DNA of 64,000 nucleotides from an uncultured Kiloniellaceae bacterium (GCA_947493695.1 CANLSF010000002.1:496001-560000), one strand, 5' to 3'; shown: positions 9,694 through 19,477, numbered from the stretch's first letter. Made by a program: numbers and translations. The notes: generated by a model from the sequence alone, not told the origin.

Positions 9694-10230
9694 ATGAGCA
9701 TGAAAGCAGCAAGCCTCACCAGTTCTTTGCTCGTGCCGAAGGGCGCAGCAATACCGACTGGTGTCGAGCCGTCGAATGATTCCGAGGGACCTCGGACGTC
9801 ATCATCGCCGAATGAAAAGATCGCCGCAGCCGTCGCGCGCCCTTTCCATTCTTCACAGCGGAACAGCAAGCCGGTCGTGGTCGCGCATCAGGCCAAGATC
9901 ATGCGCATGCAGTCACGCCGCGCCGCCAAGCCAACGCACAAGGCGCGTTTGGCCGGGCTGGGCAAAACGAAAATGCTGAAGGCGCAGGACAGCCTGGAAT
10001 TTATCCTGAACAGGATCCAGGAACTGGGCCGCGGCAGCCAGCCGCATGAGCGGGCCGCCTACCGTGCGCTGATCCACATGATCCAGCGCTGGGCGGAACC
10101 AACAGATCTCTTCATCGATGAGAACCTGCAAATGGCCGAGCGGATCGGCCAGGATCTCGCGGACATCACCCGTCACATTAACGATGTCCAGCATGCTTAC
10201 ATGAACGCGCTCTTCACCGAACGCAAATAA
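9694..10230 (+). CDS. Unknown protein encoded next to the ParA-like ATPase
   Basis: A 178-residue protein with no recognised family. GGAGG lies three bases before the ATG at 9694 and nine before a second in-frame ATG at 9700, so the true start may be two codons later. Residues 1-60 are Ser/Pro/Ala-rich and probably disordered. Residues about 60-95 are very basic (many Arg/Lys, e.g. RMQSRRAAKPTHKARL). The remainder is predicted by eye to be helical (SLEFILNRIQELGRG, MIQRWAEPTDLFIDEN, DITRHINDVQHAYMNAL). A basic flexible N-terminus is what ParA-stimulating partners often carry, but this is inference from position and composition only. Confidence 0.8.
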   Translation: MSMKAASLTSSLLVPKGAAIPTGVEPSNDSEGPRTSSSPNEKIAAAVARPFHSSQRNSKPVVVAHQAKIMRMQSRRAAKPTHKARLAGLGKTKMLKAQDSLEFILNRIQELGRGSQPHERAAYRALIHMIQRWAEPTDLFIDENLQMAERIGQDLADITRHINDVQHAYMNALFTERK

Positions 10231-10265
10231 AGCTCGGCGCAAAAGCCCAGAAGCGCCGCAGATTC

Positions 10266-10300
10266 ACACAGCCTCTGGCTCAGGAAGCCAGGGGCTGTGT
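10266..10300. terminator. Bidirectional hairpin between convergent genes
   Basis: A 15-bp stem (10266-10280 with 10286-10300, one G-T wobble) has a 5-base loop. It overlaps the last codons and stop of the minus-strand aminopeptidase gene and lies 35 bases past the end of the plus-strand gene. There is no long T-run on either side. Confidence 0.6.
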
Positions 10301-12154
10301 CGCTTTCTGCAGCCAGGCGGCGTCCTCGCCCTCAAGCTGCCCAATGAGAGCTTCTCTGACACGCAGATGGTAGGCATCCAGCCAGGCCACTTCCTTGTTT
10401 GACATGAGCGACCGATCAATCAGCGATGTGTCGATGGGGGCAAGGGTTAGCGTCTCAAAGGCCATCATGGCACGCTCTTCTCCCGGCTGCAGTTCCTGCT
10501 GAACCACGGCAACCAGGTTTTCTATCCGGATGCCGTACGCGCCCGCTTTGTAGTAGCCCGGTTCGTTGGAGAGAATCATGCCCGGGAGCAATGCAACGTT
10601 GGACCCCGCTTTCGCAATCCTCTGTGGTCCCTCATGGACACTCAGGTAGCTGCCGACGCCATGCCCCGTGCCATGGTCATAATCCAGGCCGGCCTGCCAG
10701 AGAGGATAACGCGCCAGTGCATCCAGTTGGCCACCATTGGTGCCCTTCGGAAAACGCGCGAGCGCCAATGCTATATGACCTTTCAGAACACGCGTATAGC
10801 GGTCGCGCATCTCAGCCGATGGCTCACCGATTGCAACCGTACGTGTTACGTCCGTTGTGCCATCCAGATACTGAGCACCTGAATCCACCAGATAGAGATC
10901 CCCGCTGGCAAGCCGTCGATCGTTCTCAGGACTGACCCGATAGTGGCAAAGGGCACCATTCGGTCCCGAAGCGGAAATGGTCTCGAAGGAGGAATCCCGA
11001 AATCGTGTGTCAACTTTGCGGTACGAAAGCAGCTTGTTAACCAGATCGAGTTCGCTCAATTCGCCCGCAGCAATCTGTGCCGGCGCTTCTCGGTCCAGCC
11101 AGGAAAGAAACCGGGTCAGCGCCGCCCCATCGCGCAGATGCGCATTGCGAGTTCCCTGCAGCTCAACTCCGTTCTTCTGGGCCTTGGGAAGCTGACAAGG
11201 GTCGCTCGCCTTTACGACCTCGGCACCGGCTTCTTCCAGACGCTCGAACACCCAGATAGGCGCCGAAGTGGGATCAACCATCGCCCTGGCCTGACGCTTC
11301 CCCAAATCATCGAGCATGCCAGCAAGCTTTGAAGGGTCCTGAACATCGACGCCATTACCCAGTTCCTCACGTACGGCGTCCGTAAGCTTGCGGTCATCGA
11401 TAAACCAACTGGCAACACCGTCGTCGCCAAGGATGAGAAAGGACAACGCCAGCGGTGTGCAGGGCACATCGCCACCACGGATGTTCAACAGCCAGGCGAT
11501 CGAATCCGGCAGTGTAAGGACCGCAGCATGACACCCGGCCTCCCTGATCTTTGCCGCAATCTCGGCCCGTTTTTCGAAGGATGCCTTACCGGCAAAGTCC
11601 AGCTCATGAGAAACAACCTTCGCCAGCGGTGCTTCAGGCTGGTCCTGCCACGCAGCATCAAGCGGGTTCGTCTCGCAGGCAACAAGCTCTCCCTTCGCCG
11701 CGCTGACCGCCTTGCGCAGTTGTTGCACCTGGCTATCCGTATGCAGCCAGGGATCAAAGCCGATCCGCTGTCCCTGGGAGAGGTTCTCCTTTAACCATGC
11801 CGAAAGCGGTTCTTCAGTCACGTGGCGCGGAGCAAAGAGTGCGAGATCGATCTCCTCACGCACCTGAACCGTATAGCGCCCATCAACGAAAACCGCCGCG
11901 GTATCCGGCAGGACGGCCGCACTGCCCGCAGAGCCGGTAAAACCCGTTAGCCAGGATAAACGCTCAGCATGCGCGGGAACGTATTCACCCTGATGCTCAT
12001 CCGCCCGAGGCACAATAAAGCCCTGCAGCTCACGGCGAGCCAGTTCGGCGCGGAGAGCCGCGAGATGATCACCGCCTCCCATGCCGGTTTTTGACGCTTC
12101 GGCACCTGATGATTCGGCAGTTTCGGCGGGTGACGTCATGGAAGATACTGACAC
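10280..12154 (-). CDS. Xaa-Pro aminopeptidase, M24 family
   Basis: A 624-residue cytosolic metallopeptidase that removes an N-terminal residue preceding proline. The length fits the three-domain, eukaryote-like aminopeptidase P group, with two creatinase-like N-terminal domains before the pita-bread catalytic domain. Metal ligands are visible in DSGAQYLDGTTDVTRT (two Asp), HGTGHGVGSYLSVHEGP (His), LSNEPGYY (Glu) and YGIRIENL (Glu). The start is a GTG preceded by GAGGT at suitable spacing. The ATG five codons later has no such site. The first 25 residues are Ser/Ala/Glu-rich and not conserved-looking. It is convergent with the ParA pair. Confidence 0.93.
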   Translation of the reverse strand: MSVSSMTSPAETAESSGAEASKTGMGGGDHLAALRAELARRELQGFIVPRADEHQGEYVPAHAERLSWLTGFTGSAGSAAVLPDTAAVFVDGRYTVQVREEIDLALFAPRHVTEEPLSAWLKENLSQGQRIGFDPWLHTDSQVQQLRKAVSAAKGELVACETNPLDAAWQDQPEAPLAKVVSHELDFAGKASFEKRAEIAAKIREAGCHAAVLTLPDSIAWLLNIRGGDVPCTPLALSFLILGDDGVASWFIDDRKLTDAVREELGNGVDVQDPSKLAGMLDDLGKRQARAMVDPTSAPIWVFERLEEAGAEVVKASDPCQLPKAQKNGVELQGTRNAHLRDGAALTRFLSWLDREAPAQIAAGELSELDLVNKLLSYRKVDTRFRDSSFETISASGPNGALCHYRVSPENDRRLASGDLYLVDSGAQYLDGTTDVTRTVAIGEPSAEMRDRYTRVLKGHIALALARFPKGTNGGQLDALARYPLWQAGLDYDHGTGHGVGSYLSVHEGPQRIAKAGSNVALLPGMILSNEPGYYKAGAYGIRIENLVAVVQQELQPGEERAMMAFETLTLAPIDTSLIDRSLMSNKEVAWLDAYHLRVREALIGQLEGEDAAWLQKATQPLAS

Positions 12155-12435
12155 AGTGACCTCGTTAAGGGATGAAGTGGTTCTTAAAAGCTAAGCCTCG
12201 GACCACAGCTTGACAAGTCTGCTGCCGAAACACCGCCGTTAACCAAATCAGCCGCGCAAATATTAAAAAACCATATATTTTCAGCCGTTTTTTGCCATGC
12301 TCCAAATGCAATGCTGCGCTGCAATAAATTCTCTGTTCAGAAATACAAAAGAGCATAAATTGTTTCTCATCGAACGACGGCCACAGATCTGCACACGCCG
12401 CCGTCCAAAAAAACCAATTAAACGGAGATCGAGAG

Positions 12436-12891
12436 ATGACCCAAGTCAACACCGCCCAGGAGCTGGATTTCGCAAACCAGCCACACGACCTCGAATGGAT
12501 GATGGTCGACGCCCGCCGCCGCCAGAGTGAATCCGCCCGGAAGCTCGCCGCACAAACCAGTAATTGGTTCCTGCGTGTCACCGGTCTCGGCAAGCTCGGT
12601 GGTTTTGTTAGCACTTCGGTGATCAACCCACTCCGCCTGGCCATGCTGCGTCGGCGCACGCTGGCCAATCTGCATCAGCTGGACGACCGTCTTCTGTCCG
12701 ATATTGGTATCGAGCGCACGATGATCCCTGAAATCGTGAAGCAGTTGGTCTCCCGTGAGAGCGCGGATGCTCATCCGGTTGCGGCTCATAACCCGATCAT
12801 CGCTGGCGACATTGAAGTCGTGAAGTCAGTTGCTTCGGTCGCACCGAAAGCAGCGGCAAACAGCAACAAGACCGCACACCGCGCTGCGTAA
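12436..12891 (+). CDS. DUF1127 domain protein
   Basis: A 151-residue protein whose middle (about residues 70-100, including RRRTLANLHQLDDRLLSDIGIER) matches the short arginine-rich DUF1127/YjiS domain. Most DUF1127 proteins in alphaproteobacteria are 45-70 residues and some act in phosphate or carbon metabolism by binding RNA. This one is longer, with an N-terminal extension (EWMMVDARRRQSESARK) and an Ala/Lys-rich tail. GGAGAT sits upstream of the ATG. It is transcribed alone and ends at a strong terminator. The specific role is unknown. Confidence 0.85.
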   Translation: MTQVNTAQELDFANQPHDLEWMMVDARRRQSESARKLAAQTSNWFLRVTGLGKLGGFVSTSVINPLRLAMLRRRTLANLHQLDDRLLSDIGIERTMIPEIVKQLVSRESADAHPVAAHNPIIAGDIEVVKSVASVAPKAAANSNKTAHRAA

Positions 12892-12987
12892 GTAGCCTCT
12901 TGAGCATGTTGTGTTTTCCCTGAACAACCGTGAACGCAAATCGCTCTAGTATTGCAGATCTGTAGACTACGACACTATTGACTGACA

Positions 12988-13025
12988 CGGCGGCTTTCCA
13001 TTCGGAAGCCGCCGTTTCTTTTTTT
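12988..13025 (+). terminator. Strong intrinsic terminator
   Basis: A CGGCGGC-rich stem (12988-12999 with 13004-13014, one bulged T) with a 4-base loop is followed by TTTCTTTTTTT. It ends the DUF1127 transcript and lies between convergent genes. Confidence 0.9.
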
Positions 13026-13076
13026 GAGCATTTGAAACCCAGGCTGAACGGCCTGCGCCCGCTCAGAGACCTTGAC

Positions 13077-13970
13077 CTAGCCTTGCAGGACGAGCGTGGT
13101 CCATTCGCCGAAGTGCAGGCGTTTGACGAGGCGCAGCCCCTGCCCCCGATGGCGAGCTACGACCTGGCGCGCCTGCCGGGTCAGCAATCCCGCAAGAATA
13201 ACGTAACCGCCGGGCGCAAGATTGCGCTTCAAATCTGTCGCCATGGCACAGAGCGGCTCAGCCAGAATATTCGCAGCGATCAGATCGAAGGGGCCGCGAC
13301 GGGCGACCAGATGACTTTTATAGCCATCGCCGCAATGTGGCTCGATCCACTCAGCAACACGGTTCTCCCGTGCATTCTCCCCGGCAACCCGCACTGAGTC
13401 CGCATCGTTGTCTACCGCCAGGATCGGACAACGCCACAGGTGCGCCATAGCCATGGCCAGGATACCGGACCCACACCCCATATCGAGTGCATTCTTGAAA
13501 CGATGCCGCTGCGCCAACTGGGTCAAAGCCAGAAGGCAGCCATAGGTGCTCTCGTGCCGACCGGTCCCAAACGCCACATTTGCCTCAACAAGCAACGGAA
13601 TACTGCCGAAGGGCGGGCGTTCTGTTACATGCGATCCGTATACGTAAAACCGCCCGGCTTCGATTGGCGGCAAAGCCTTCTGGCTCTCCGCGACCCAATC
13701 GACATCCGGCAGCTGGGCGAGGTTGAACGCTGGCGGCACGACCTCGGCCAGCTCGGATGCGGTCTTGAGTAATTCCTCAATCCGCTCATCCGAAGGCGGC
13801 TCCGATAGGTAAAGCTCCAACGTCATCAAACCAACGCTATCCGGAGCCCCTGTGACCATGGCTCCATCCAAAACCTCGAATATGGTTTCGAACAACGGCA
13901 AGACACCGGCGTCCACAGAAAAGGAAAGGCACCATGCAGCAGACGAAGCCTTGGCTTGCGCTATGGCCAT
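13077..13970 (-). CDS. prmA: Ribosomal protein L11 methyltransferase
   Basis: A 297-residue SAM-dependent methyltransferase that modifies ribosomal protein L11. The PrmA hallmark AFGTGRHEST is at residues 133-142. The SAM-binding glycine loop LDMGCGSGI (162-170), the acidic strand end AVDNDADSV and the post-motif ANILAEPL follow in the expected order. The N-terminal substrate-recognition domain is present. It starts four bases after the stop of the helicase gene, so the two are co-transcribed. The length is normal. Confidence 0.94.
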   Translation of the reverse strand: MAIAQAKASSAAWCLSFSVDAGVLPLFETIFEVLDGAMVTGAPDSVGLMTLELYLSEPPSDERIEELLKTASELAEVVPPAFNLAQLPDVDWVAESQKALPPIEAGRFYVYGSHVTERPPFGSIPLLVEANVAFGTGRHESTYGCLLALTQLAQRHRFKNALDMGCGSGILAMAMAHLWRCPILAVDNDADSVRVAGENARENRVAEWIEPHCGDGYKSHLVARRGPFDLIAANILAEPLCAMATDLKRNLAPGGYVILAGLLTRQARQVVARHRGQGLRLVKRLHFGEWTTLVLQG

Positions 13971-13974
13971 TTGA

Positions 13975-16281
13975 TCAACCCGCCTGATCTGCTGGTACGA
14001 TAAAACTCGCGATCACTTTTTTCTCCCCGGCCATATCGAACGTGATGCTCAGGCGATCGCCTTCGACAGCCGCGATCGTACCGTATCCAAATTTTTGATG
14101 AAAAACCCGCTCACCACGAGCGAATTTTGTGCCACCGGACGATGACACGGATGACGTCTTGCCGGGACTCCGCGTGGGACTCGCCGAGGGACGGAAGGAC
14201 TGCGCACGTATCATTCCCGGACTGAGAGTCTTTTGACCCCAATTCTCGCTGAAACCGCCGCCGCTATAACCGCTCTGCATCTGCTGTCCGCCGCCATACA
14301 CGCCAACGTCGCTTTCGCGCTCAACACGCTCATCCGGCAGTTCCTCGACAAACCGCGAAGGAATAGCCGATGCCCAGGACCCGTGCATCCGCCGATTTGC
14401 CGCGAAACTGATCAATACGCGCTGACGCGCGCGCGTCAGGCCGACGTAAGCAAGCCGCCGCTCCTCCTCCAAGGCTCGCAGTCCGGATTCGTCCAGAGCA
14501 CGTTGGTTCGGGAACAGTCCCTCTTCCCATCCGGGCAGGAAAACCGTATCGAACTCCAACCCCTTCGCAGCATGCAAAGTCATGATGCTGACCATTTCAT
14601 GGCTGTCGTTGCTCAGAGCGTCCATCACCAAGCCGACGTGCTCCAGAAAAGCCGGCAGGTTTTCGAACTCAGCAATCGCGTTGACCAGTTCCTTCAGGTT
14701 CTCGAGACGCCCAGGCGCTTCGGGCGATTTATCATTCATCCAGAGCTGCGTGTAACCGGATTCATCCAGAATAACCTCCGCCACTTCGTGGTGTGGCAGG
14801 TCCTCCAGCATCCCACGCCAGCGCTCAAAGTCGCTCAGGAGATTACCCAGAGATTTGCGTGCCGCCGGCCGCAGTTCATCGGTGCCGACCACCATCCGCG
14901 CCGCCCTGCTCAGGGGGATCTCATTGTTCCGGCCGATTTCATGCAGGACACGAACCGTCGCATCACCCAGACCGCGCTTGGGCGTATTGACGATCCGCTC
15001 GAAGGCCAGATCATGCTCAGGCACGATCAGCAGCTTCAAATAGGCCAGAGCGTCGCGAATTTCCATGCGCTCGTAGAAACGTGGTCCACCGATCACCCGG
15101 TATGGCAGGCCAAGAGTGATGAAACGTTCCTCGAACTCGCGGGTTTGCGCGCCGGTTCGAACCAGGATGGCAATCTGGCTGAGGTTTTGCCCGTGCCTCT
15201 GATAGTCCTCGATTTTCTCGCCGACGAAGCGGGCCTCGGCCTCTCCGTCCCACAAACCGCGAACATGCAACAACTCACCGTCATCGTCATCGGTCCAGAG
15301 GGTCTTGCCCAGACGCCCCTCGTTGTGCGCAATCAGGCTCGAAGCCGCGCCGAGAATGTTTCCGGTCGAGCGGTAGTTCCGCTCAAGGCGGATCACCTTC
15401 GCGCCGGGGAAATCCTGCTCGAATTTCAGAATATTGCCGACCTCAGCGCCGCGCCAGCCATAGATCGACTGATCGTCATCCCCGACGCAGCAGAGGTTTT
15501 TATGCCCCTGCGCCAGCAGACGCAGCCAGAGGTACTGGGCGACGTTGGTGTCCTGATACTCATCGACCAGGATGAATTTGAAACGCTGGTGATATCCCGC
15601 GAGCACATCGGGATGATTCTGAAAGAGCGTCAGGCAGTGCAGCAGCAGATCACCGAAATCGCAAGCGTTCAGCGTCCGCAGGCGTTCCTGATAGTCCCTA
15701 TAGATTTCGATCAGCCGGCCATTCGCCAGGTCCCCGGCATCTCCCCCGGAGACCTTGTCCGGCAGGAGCCCCCGGTCCTTCCAGCGCTGAATGACCGCCA
15801 GAACCGTCCGGGCAGGTGACTTCTTGTCATCGATACCCGCCGCCTGCAGCAGTTGCTTGATCAGGCGTAGTTGGTCGTCGGTATCAAGAATCGAGAAATT
15901 GGGCTGTAAGCCTACCCGTTCCGCATTGATCCGCAGCATTTTGGCGGCAATCGAGTGAAAGGTTCCTAACCACCAGGCATCTACCGGCTGTCCCACGAGC
16001 GCTGCCACCCGTTCCTTCATCTCTTGAGCGGCCCGGTTGGTAAAGGTCACCGCAAGGATCTGTCCGGGGAAGGCCGTTCCCGTGTTGAGCAGGTGTCCCA
16101 AACGCGTGGTCAGCGCGCGGGTTTTTCCGGTGCCGGCCCCGGCGAGCATCAGAACGGCGCCCTCAAGCGTCTCAACGGCCTGCCGCTGCGCTTCATTGAG
16201 GCCGTCCAGATAGGGATAGCGGGCATCCGGAGCTGCAACAGCCGTTGCCGAATTGGGTGGTGCAATATTGGATTCGATCAT
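13975..16281 (-). CDS. uvrD: UvrD/PcrA-type superfamily 1 DNA helicase
   Basis: A 768-residue 3'-5' helicase for nucleotide excision and mismatch repair and for clearing replication obstacles. Visible motifs are LNEAQRQAV (Q motif), AGAGTGKTRALTTR (I), VTFTNRAAQEMKER (Ia), LVDEYQDTN (II), CVGDDDQSIYGWRGA (III), RLERNYRST (IV), TLHAAKGLEFDTVFLPG (V) and RRLAYVGLTRARQ (VI). The C-terminus carries the small RNA-polymerase-binding fold of PcrA/UvrD (FGYGTIAAVEGDRLSITF). The frame extends upstream to 16425, but the ATG at 16281 gives the normal family N-terminus and is preceded by a modest GGCGGA. It is divergent from the deacylase gene and coupled to prmA. Confidence 0.94.
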   Translation of the reverse strand: MIESNIAPPNSATAVAAPDARYPYLDGLNEAQRQAVETLEGAVLMLAGAGTGKTRALTTRLGHLLNTGTAFPGQILAVTFTNRAAQEMKERVAALVGQPVDAWWLGTFHSIAAKMLRINAERVGLQPNFSILDTDDQLRLIKQLLQAAGIDDKKSPARTVLAVIQRWKDRGLLPDKVSGGDAGDLANGRLIEIYRDYQERLRTLNACDFGDLLLHCLTLFQNHPDVLAGYHQRFKFILVDEYQDTNVAQYLWLRLLAQGHKNLCCVGDDDQSIYGWRGAEVGNILKFEQDFPGAKVIRLERNYRSTGNILGAASSLIAHNEGRLGKTLWTDDDDGELLHVRGLWDGEAEARFVGEKIEDYQRHGQNLSQIAILVRTGAQTREFEERFITLGLPYRVIGGPRFYERMEIRDALAYLKLLIVPEHDLAFERIVNTPKRGLGDATVRVLHEIGRNNEIPLSRAARMVVGTDELRPAARKSLGNLLSDFERWRGMLEDLPHHEVAEVILDESGYTQLWMNDKSPEAPGRLENLKELVNAIAEFENLPAFLEHVGLVMDALSNDSHEMVSIMTLHAAKGLEFDTVFLPGWEEGLFPNQRALDESGLRALEEERRLAYVGLTRARQRVLISFAANRRMHGSWASAIPSRFVEELPDERVERESDVGVYGGGQQMQSGYSGGGFSENWGQKTLSPGMIRAQSFRPSASPTRSPGKTSSVSSSGGTKFARGERVFHQKFGYGTIAAVEGDRLSITFDMAGEKKVIASFIVPADQAG

Positions 16282-16504
16282 GATCCGCCGTTTATACCCC
16301 AGCACCTCCAAGACCTCAGCCCCAAAAGCGGGCAAGAGCGGAAAAACGTTCCGCACAAGCTCGCCTTCGGTGAACCTGCTCAACCCGGGTCTGCTCTTGG
16401 CCTTCGACAAAGGACTGTTAAACAAGGTAATCTGACGCCTTCAACGCGCTTCAGGTTCTGTCTGAGAGCGCGATTAATGTGGCCGACTCCAGGTATAGGT
16501 AAAG

Positions 16505-17665
16505 ATGACAAGACGGATCGAGCGGATCGCGCTCATGGGGACAGCACCCGGAACCCACCAGGAAGTGATGTTGCACCGCTTCGGAACGCCTGGTAGCGGG
16601 GCGAAAATCTATCTTCAGGCTTCGCTGCATGCAGACGAAACGCCTGGTATGATGGTCCTGCACCACCTCATTCCGATGCTGGACGACGCCGACCGGGCCG
16701 GGAAACTGCTCGGTGAGATCGTAGTGGTTCCCTATGCCAACCCAATTGGACTCGGGCAAATCGTCAATCAGATCCAGCTCGGGCGCTATGCCTTGAATGG
16801 AGAAGGCAACTTCAACCGCAATTGGCCCGATTTACTTGCTTTGGCCGGTGAAGACGCCCTGAACCGGCTGGAGGCGGAACTAAGCGATGACGCCGCCGGG
16901 AACACTGCCAAAATCCGTGCAGTCTTCCGCCAGGCCCTGAAAGAACAGGCACCCCGCGACACGATGGAAAGTCTTCGGCTGGCACTGGCCTATGAGGCCT
17001 CCGACGCAGACTTTGTCCTCGATCTGCATTGCGATGACGACTCATTGCTGCACATCTTCCTGCTGCCGCAACACTGGCCTGACGCAAGCGATCTTGTGGC
17101 TGAGCTAGGTTGCCGGGCAGCGCTGATGGCCGAAGATTCCGGCGGTGCCTCTTTCGATGAAGCTTTTTCGACCCCCTGGGTCAGGCTGGCGAAACGCTTT
17201 CCCAATCACCCGATCGATCCCGCCTGCCTGGCCGTAACCCTCGAGTTACGGGGCCGCGCGGACGTCTCGGACGAACTAGGGAAGAAAGATGCGACGGCAC
17301 TCGCGAATTTCATGCGCCACCGGGGTTTTATTGTGGCGGAAAGCAATAGCCCAGGCGCACCTGAGCTCCTTTGCGAAGCAACAGATCTCGCCGCCACCGA
17401 AGTCGTCCGTACACCAGCAACCGGTCTCCTTTCATACGCCGTCGAACTCGGGGACCAGATCAAGAGAGGCGACATTGTCGCCTGGCTTATCGATCCAACC
17501 GCCGAGAATCCCAAAGAAGGTCGCCAGGCAATCCTCGCCGGCACGAACGGGCATCTGCTATCGCGCAATAGTCACAAGTACGTTTCCGCAAAAGACTCTA
17601 TCGCGAAGATCGTTGGAACCGAGCCTTTAGAAAGCCGCAGTGGCGGTTATCTGCTTGAGGACTAA
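16505..17665 (+). CDS. Succinylglutamate desuccinylase/aspartoacylase-family zinc hydrolase
   Basis: A 386-residue M14-like deacylase. Zinc ligands are expected at His42 and Glu45 in LHADETPG and at His175 in LDLHCDD. NFNRNWPD (about residues 102-109) is also characteristic. Relatives hydrolyse N-acyl amino acids such as N-succinylglutamate, N-acetylaspartate or ectoine intermediates. No arginine-catabolic or ectoine genes lie nearby, so the substrate cannot be assigned. The ATG is preceded by AGGTAAAG. It is convergent with the CLC gene. Confidence 0.88.
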   Translation: MTRRIERIALMGTAPGTHQEVMLHRFGTPGSGAKIYLQASLHADETPGMMVLHHLIPMLDDADRAGKLLGEIVVVPYANPIGLGQIVNQIQLGRYALNGEGNFNRNWPDLLALAGEDALNRLEAELSDDAAGNTAKIRAVFRQALKEQAPRDTMESLRLALAYEASDADFVLDLHCDDDSLLHIFLLPQHWPDASDLVAELGCRAALMAEDSGGASFDEAFSTPWVRLAKRFPNHPIDPACLAVTLELRGRADVSDELGKKDATALANFMRHRGFIVAESNSPGAPELLCEATDLAATEVVRTPATGLLSYAVELGDQIKRGDIVAWLIDPTAENPKEGRQAILAGTNGHLLSRNSHKYVSAKDSIAKIVGTEPLESRSGGYLLED

Positions 17666-17686
17666 CAGGGAGCAACAGGTTTTGGC

Positions 17687-19477
17687 TTAGGCCTCGCCGC
17701 GCTCCTCGGCACGAGCCTGATTGAGAGCCCGGTGGTACGCCAACATGACTTCATGTTCGTGTGCGACGCCGCACATGATCATCGAGGTTCCGTCTTCGAC
17801 AATCGGCACGTGGACTTCGCCGGTCGAGCCATAGACTTTCACCGCGGTTTCCAGGTCGTCATTCCGTTTAAGGACGACCGGATGCTCCCGCGCAACATTG
17901 ATCGCCGTCCATTCCGCGTCATGGCAGGTGTCGAATGCAGTTTCGTGCAGATCGGAGAAGGTAATGGTTCCAACCAGCGCGCCCTGTTCGTCGACGACGA
18001 AAAGCTCGCCCCAGGGGGCCTCCTGAAGTCGTTCGCGCACTGTTTGCAGATCCGTGTCCGGATTGACGACCTCATAGGTGCAGTCCAGGACGCTGCCAAC
18101 TTTGATTGACCGCAAAAGACCGAGCTCCTGCCCGCCTTTGATGACGATGCCGCGGCGCTCAAGCTGCCAGGCGAAGAAAGATCGTCCAAAGGTTTGATGG
18201 GTGATGATGCTCGCGATCGCGGTAGCAACCATCACACCTATTGTCAGGGTATAGTCGTTGGTGAGTTCGAAAATCATCAGGATCGTCGAGATTGGTGCGC
18301 CGAGCACCGCCCCGGCGACCGCGCCCATACCGATCATCGTATAGGCGCCATGACCCGACGATAGCTCCGGAAAGGCGGAGGTCGCTATCACGCCGAACGC
18401 ACCGCCGACCATGGCTCCGATGAAGAGCGAGGGCGAGAAAACGCCGCCGCCGAAACGACACCCGATGGAAACGGCTGTTGCCGCCGTTTTGGTCACGACA
18501 AGCGCGATGAGAAGCCAGAGTTCGTACCTTGCAGACAGAGCGGCGTCGGTCGCCTCATAGCCAACGCCGAGTACCTGCGGGAAGCCGAGAGCAATGATTC
18601 CAACCACCAAACCGCCCATAGCGGGTTGTGCCCAGGGCGGGATCCCAAGCTTCTCCACGGTATCTTCGGTAAACATCACCGATCGCATAAATAAAACCGC
18701 CGCGACCGCCGAAACCACGCCCAGCAGGGCGAAGGCCGGAAATTCCCAGAAAGAAACGATGGTCCAGCTGTCGGGTAGAATAAACGCCGGAAAGTCCCCG
18801 TACTGCATACGGCTAACGATGGTTCCGACCACGGACGCAATGACGATGGGCGCAAAGGCAGAAATCGCATAGTGCCCGACCACAACCTCCAGCGCGAAGA
18901 AGGTTCCCGCGATCGGCGCATTGAAGGATGCCGCAACCGCCGCAGCGACGCCGCAGCCAAGCAGCGTGCGTGACAAGGAACGGCCTAGATGCAGGCGCTT
19001 GGACACCCAGGCACCGAGACTCGCCCCCAGATGAACGATGGGCCCTTCACGTCCGACGGACGCCCCGACTCCGATTGAAGCTGCACTGACCACAGCCGAC
19101 TTAATGCCGAGCGTCAAGGACATGCGCCCACCGTGCAGAGCACTGGATTCGATAACCTGCGCCACGCCCTGAGGGCGACGATCCGGCATGAAAAAATGAA
19201 TAAAACAGCCGATCAGCAGGCCGCCAACCGAAGGCACCAGCAGCAATTGCCACCAGGGAAGGCTCGCGGCGAGGCTGGCAACCTTCTCACTGGAAAAGCC
19301 ATAACCGAGTTCCTGCACCAAAGCGATGCCGGACCGGAAAGCCGTTTCAGCCAAGCCTGCGGCAACGCCGATCACCAGCGCCAACACGGAAAGGATGACC
19401 TGGTCGTTCCTGCCAAACTTTTTCAGAGAACTGACAGTTGTTCTGATGGAGGTTTTCTTCGGCTCTACTTCGGCCAT
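17687..19477 (-). CDS. CLC-family chloride channel/antiporter with C-terminal CBS pair
   Basis: A 596-residue inner-membrane protein. The CLC selectivity segments GREGPIVHLG (residues 142-151) and GGGVFSPSLFIGAMVGGAFG are present. The gating glutamate is Glu144. The usual GSGIP segment is replaced by PQGVAQVIE, as in many CBS-containing bacterial CLCs. Two CBS domains occupy the last about 140 residues (SIKVGSVLD to the end); such pairs bind adenine nucleotides and tune transport. It probably exchanges Cl- for H+, but anion selectivity cannot be read from the sequence. It stands alone between convergent and divergent neighbours. Confidence 0.93.
   Translation of the reverse strand: MAEVEPKKTSIRTTVSSLKKFGRNDQVILSVLALVIGVAAGLAETAFRSGIALVQELGYGFSSEKVASLAASLPWWQLLLVPSVGGLLIGCFIHFFMPDRRPQGVAQVIESSALHGGRMSLTLGIKSAVVSAASIGVGASVGREGPIVHLGASLGAWVSKRLHLGRSLSRTLLGCGVAAAVAASFNAPIAGTFFALEVVVGHYAISAFAPIVIASVVGTIVSRMQYGDFPAFILPDSWTIVSFWEFPAFALLGVVSAVAAVLFMRSVMFTEDTVEKLGIPPWAQPAMGGLVVGIIALGFPQVLGVGYEATDAALSARYELWLLIALVVTKTAATAVSIGCRFGGGVFSPSLFIGAMVGGAFGVIATSAFPELSSGHGAYTMIGMGAVAGAVLGAPISTILMIFELTNDYTLTIGVMVATAIASIITHQTFGRSFFAWQLERRGIVIKGGQELGLLRSIKVGSVLDCTYEVVNPDTDLQTVRERLQEAPWGELFVVDEQGALVGTITFSDLHETAFDTCHDAEWTAINVAREHPVVLKRNDDLETAVKVYGSTGEVHVPIVEDGTSMIMCGVAHEHEVMLAYHRALNQARAEERGEA

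Noticed and set aside
14233-15819. Plus-strand 528-codon frame opposite the helicase gene
   Set aside because: Antisense shadow; the minus-strand frame carries all SF1 helicase motifs in order.
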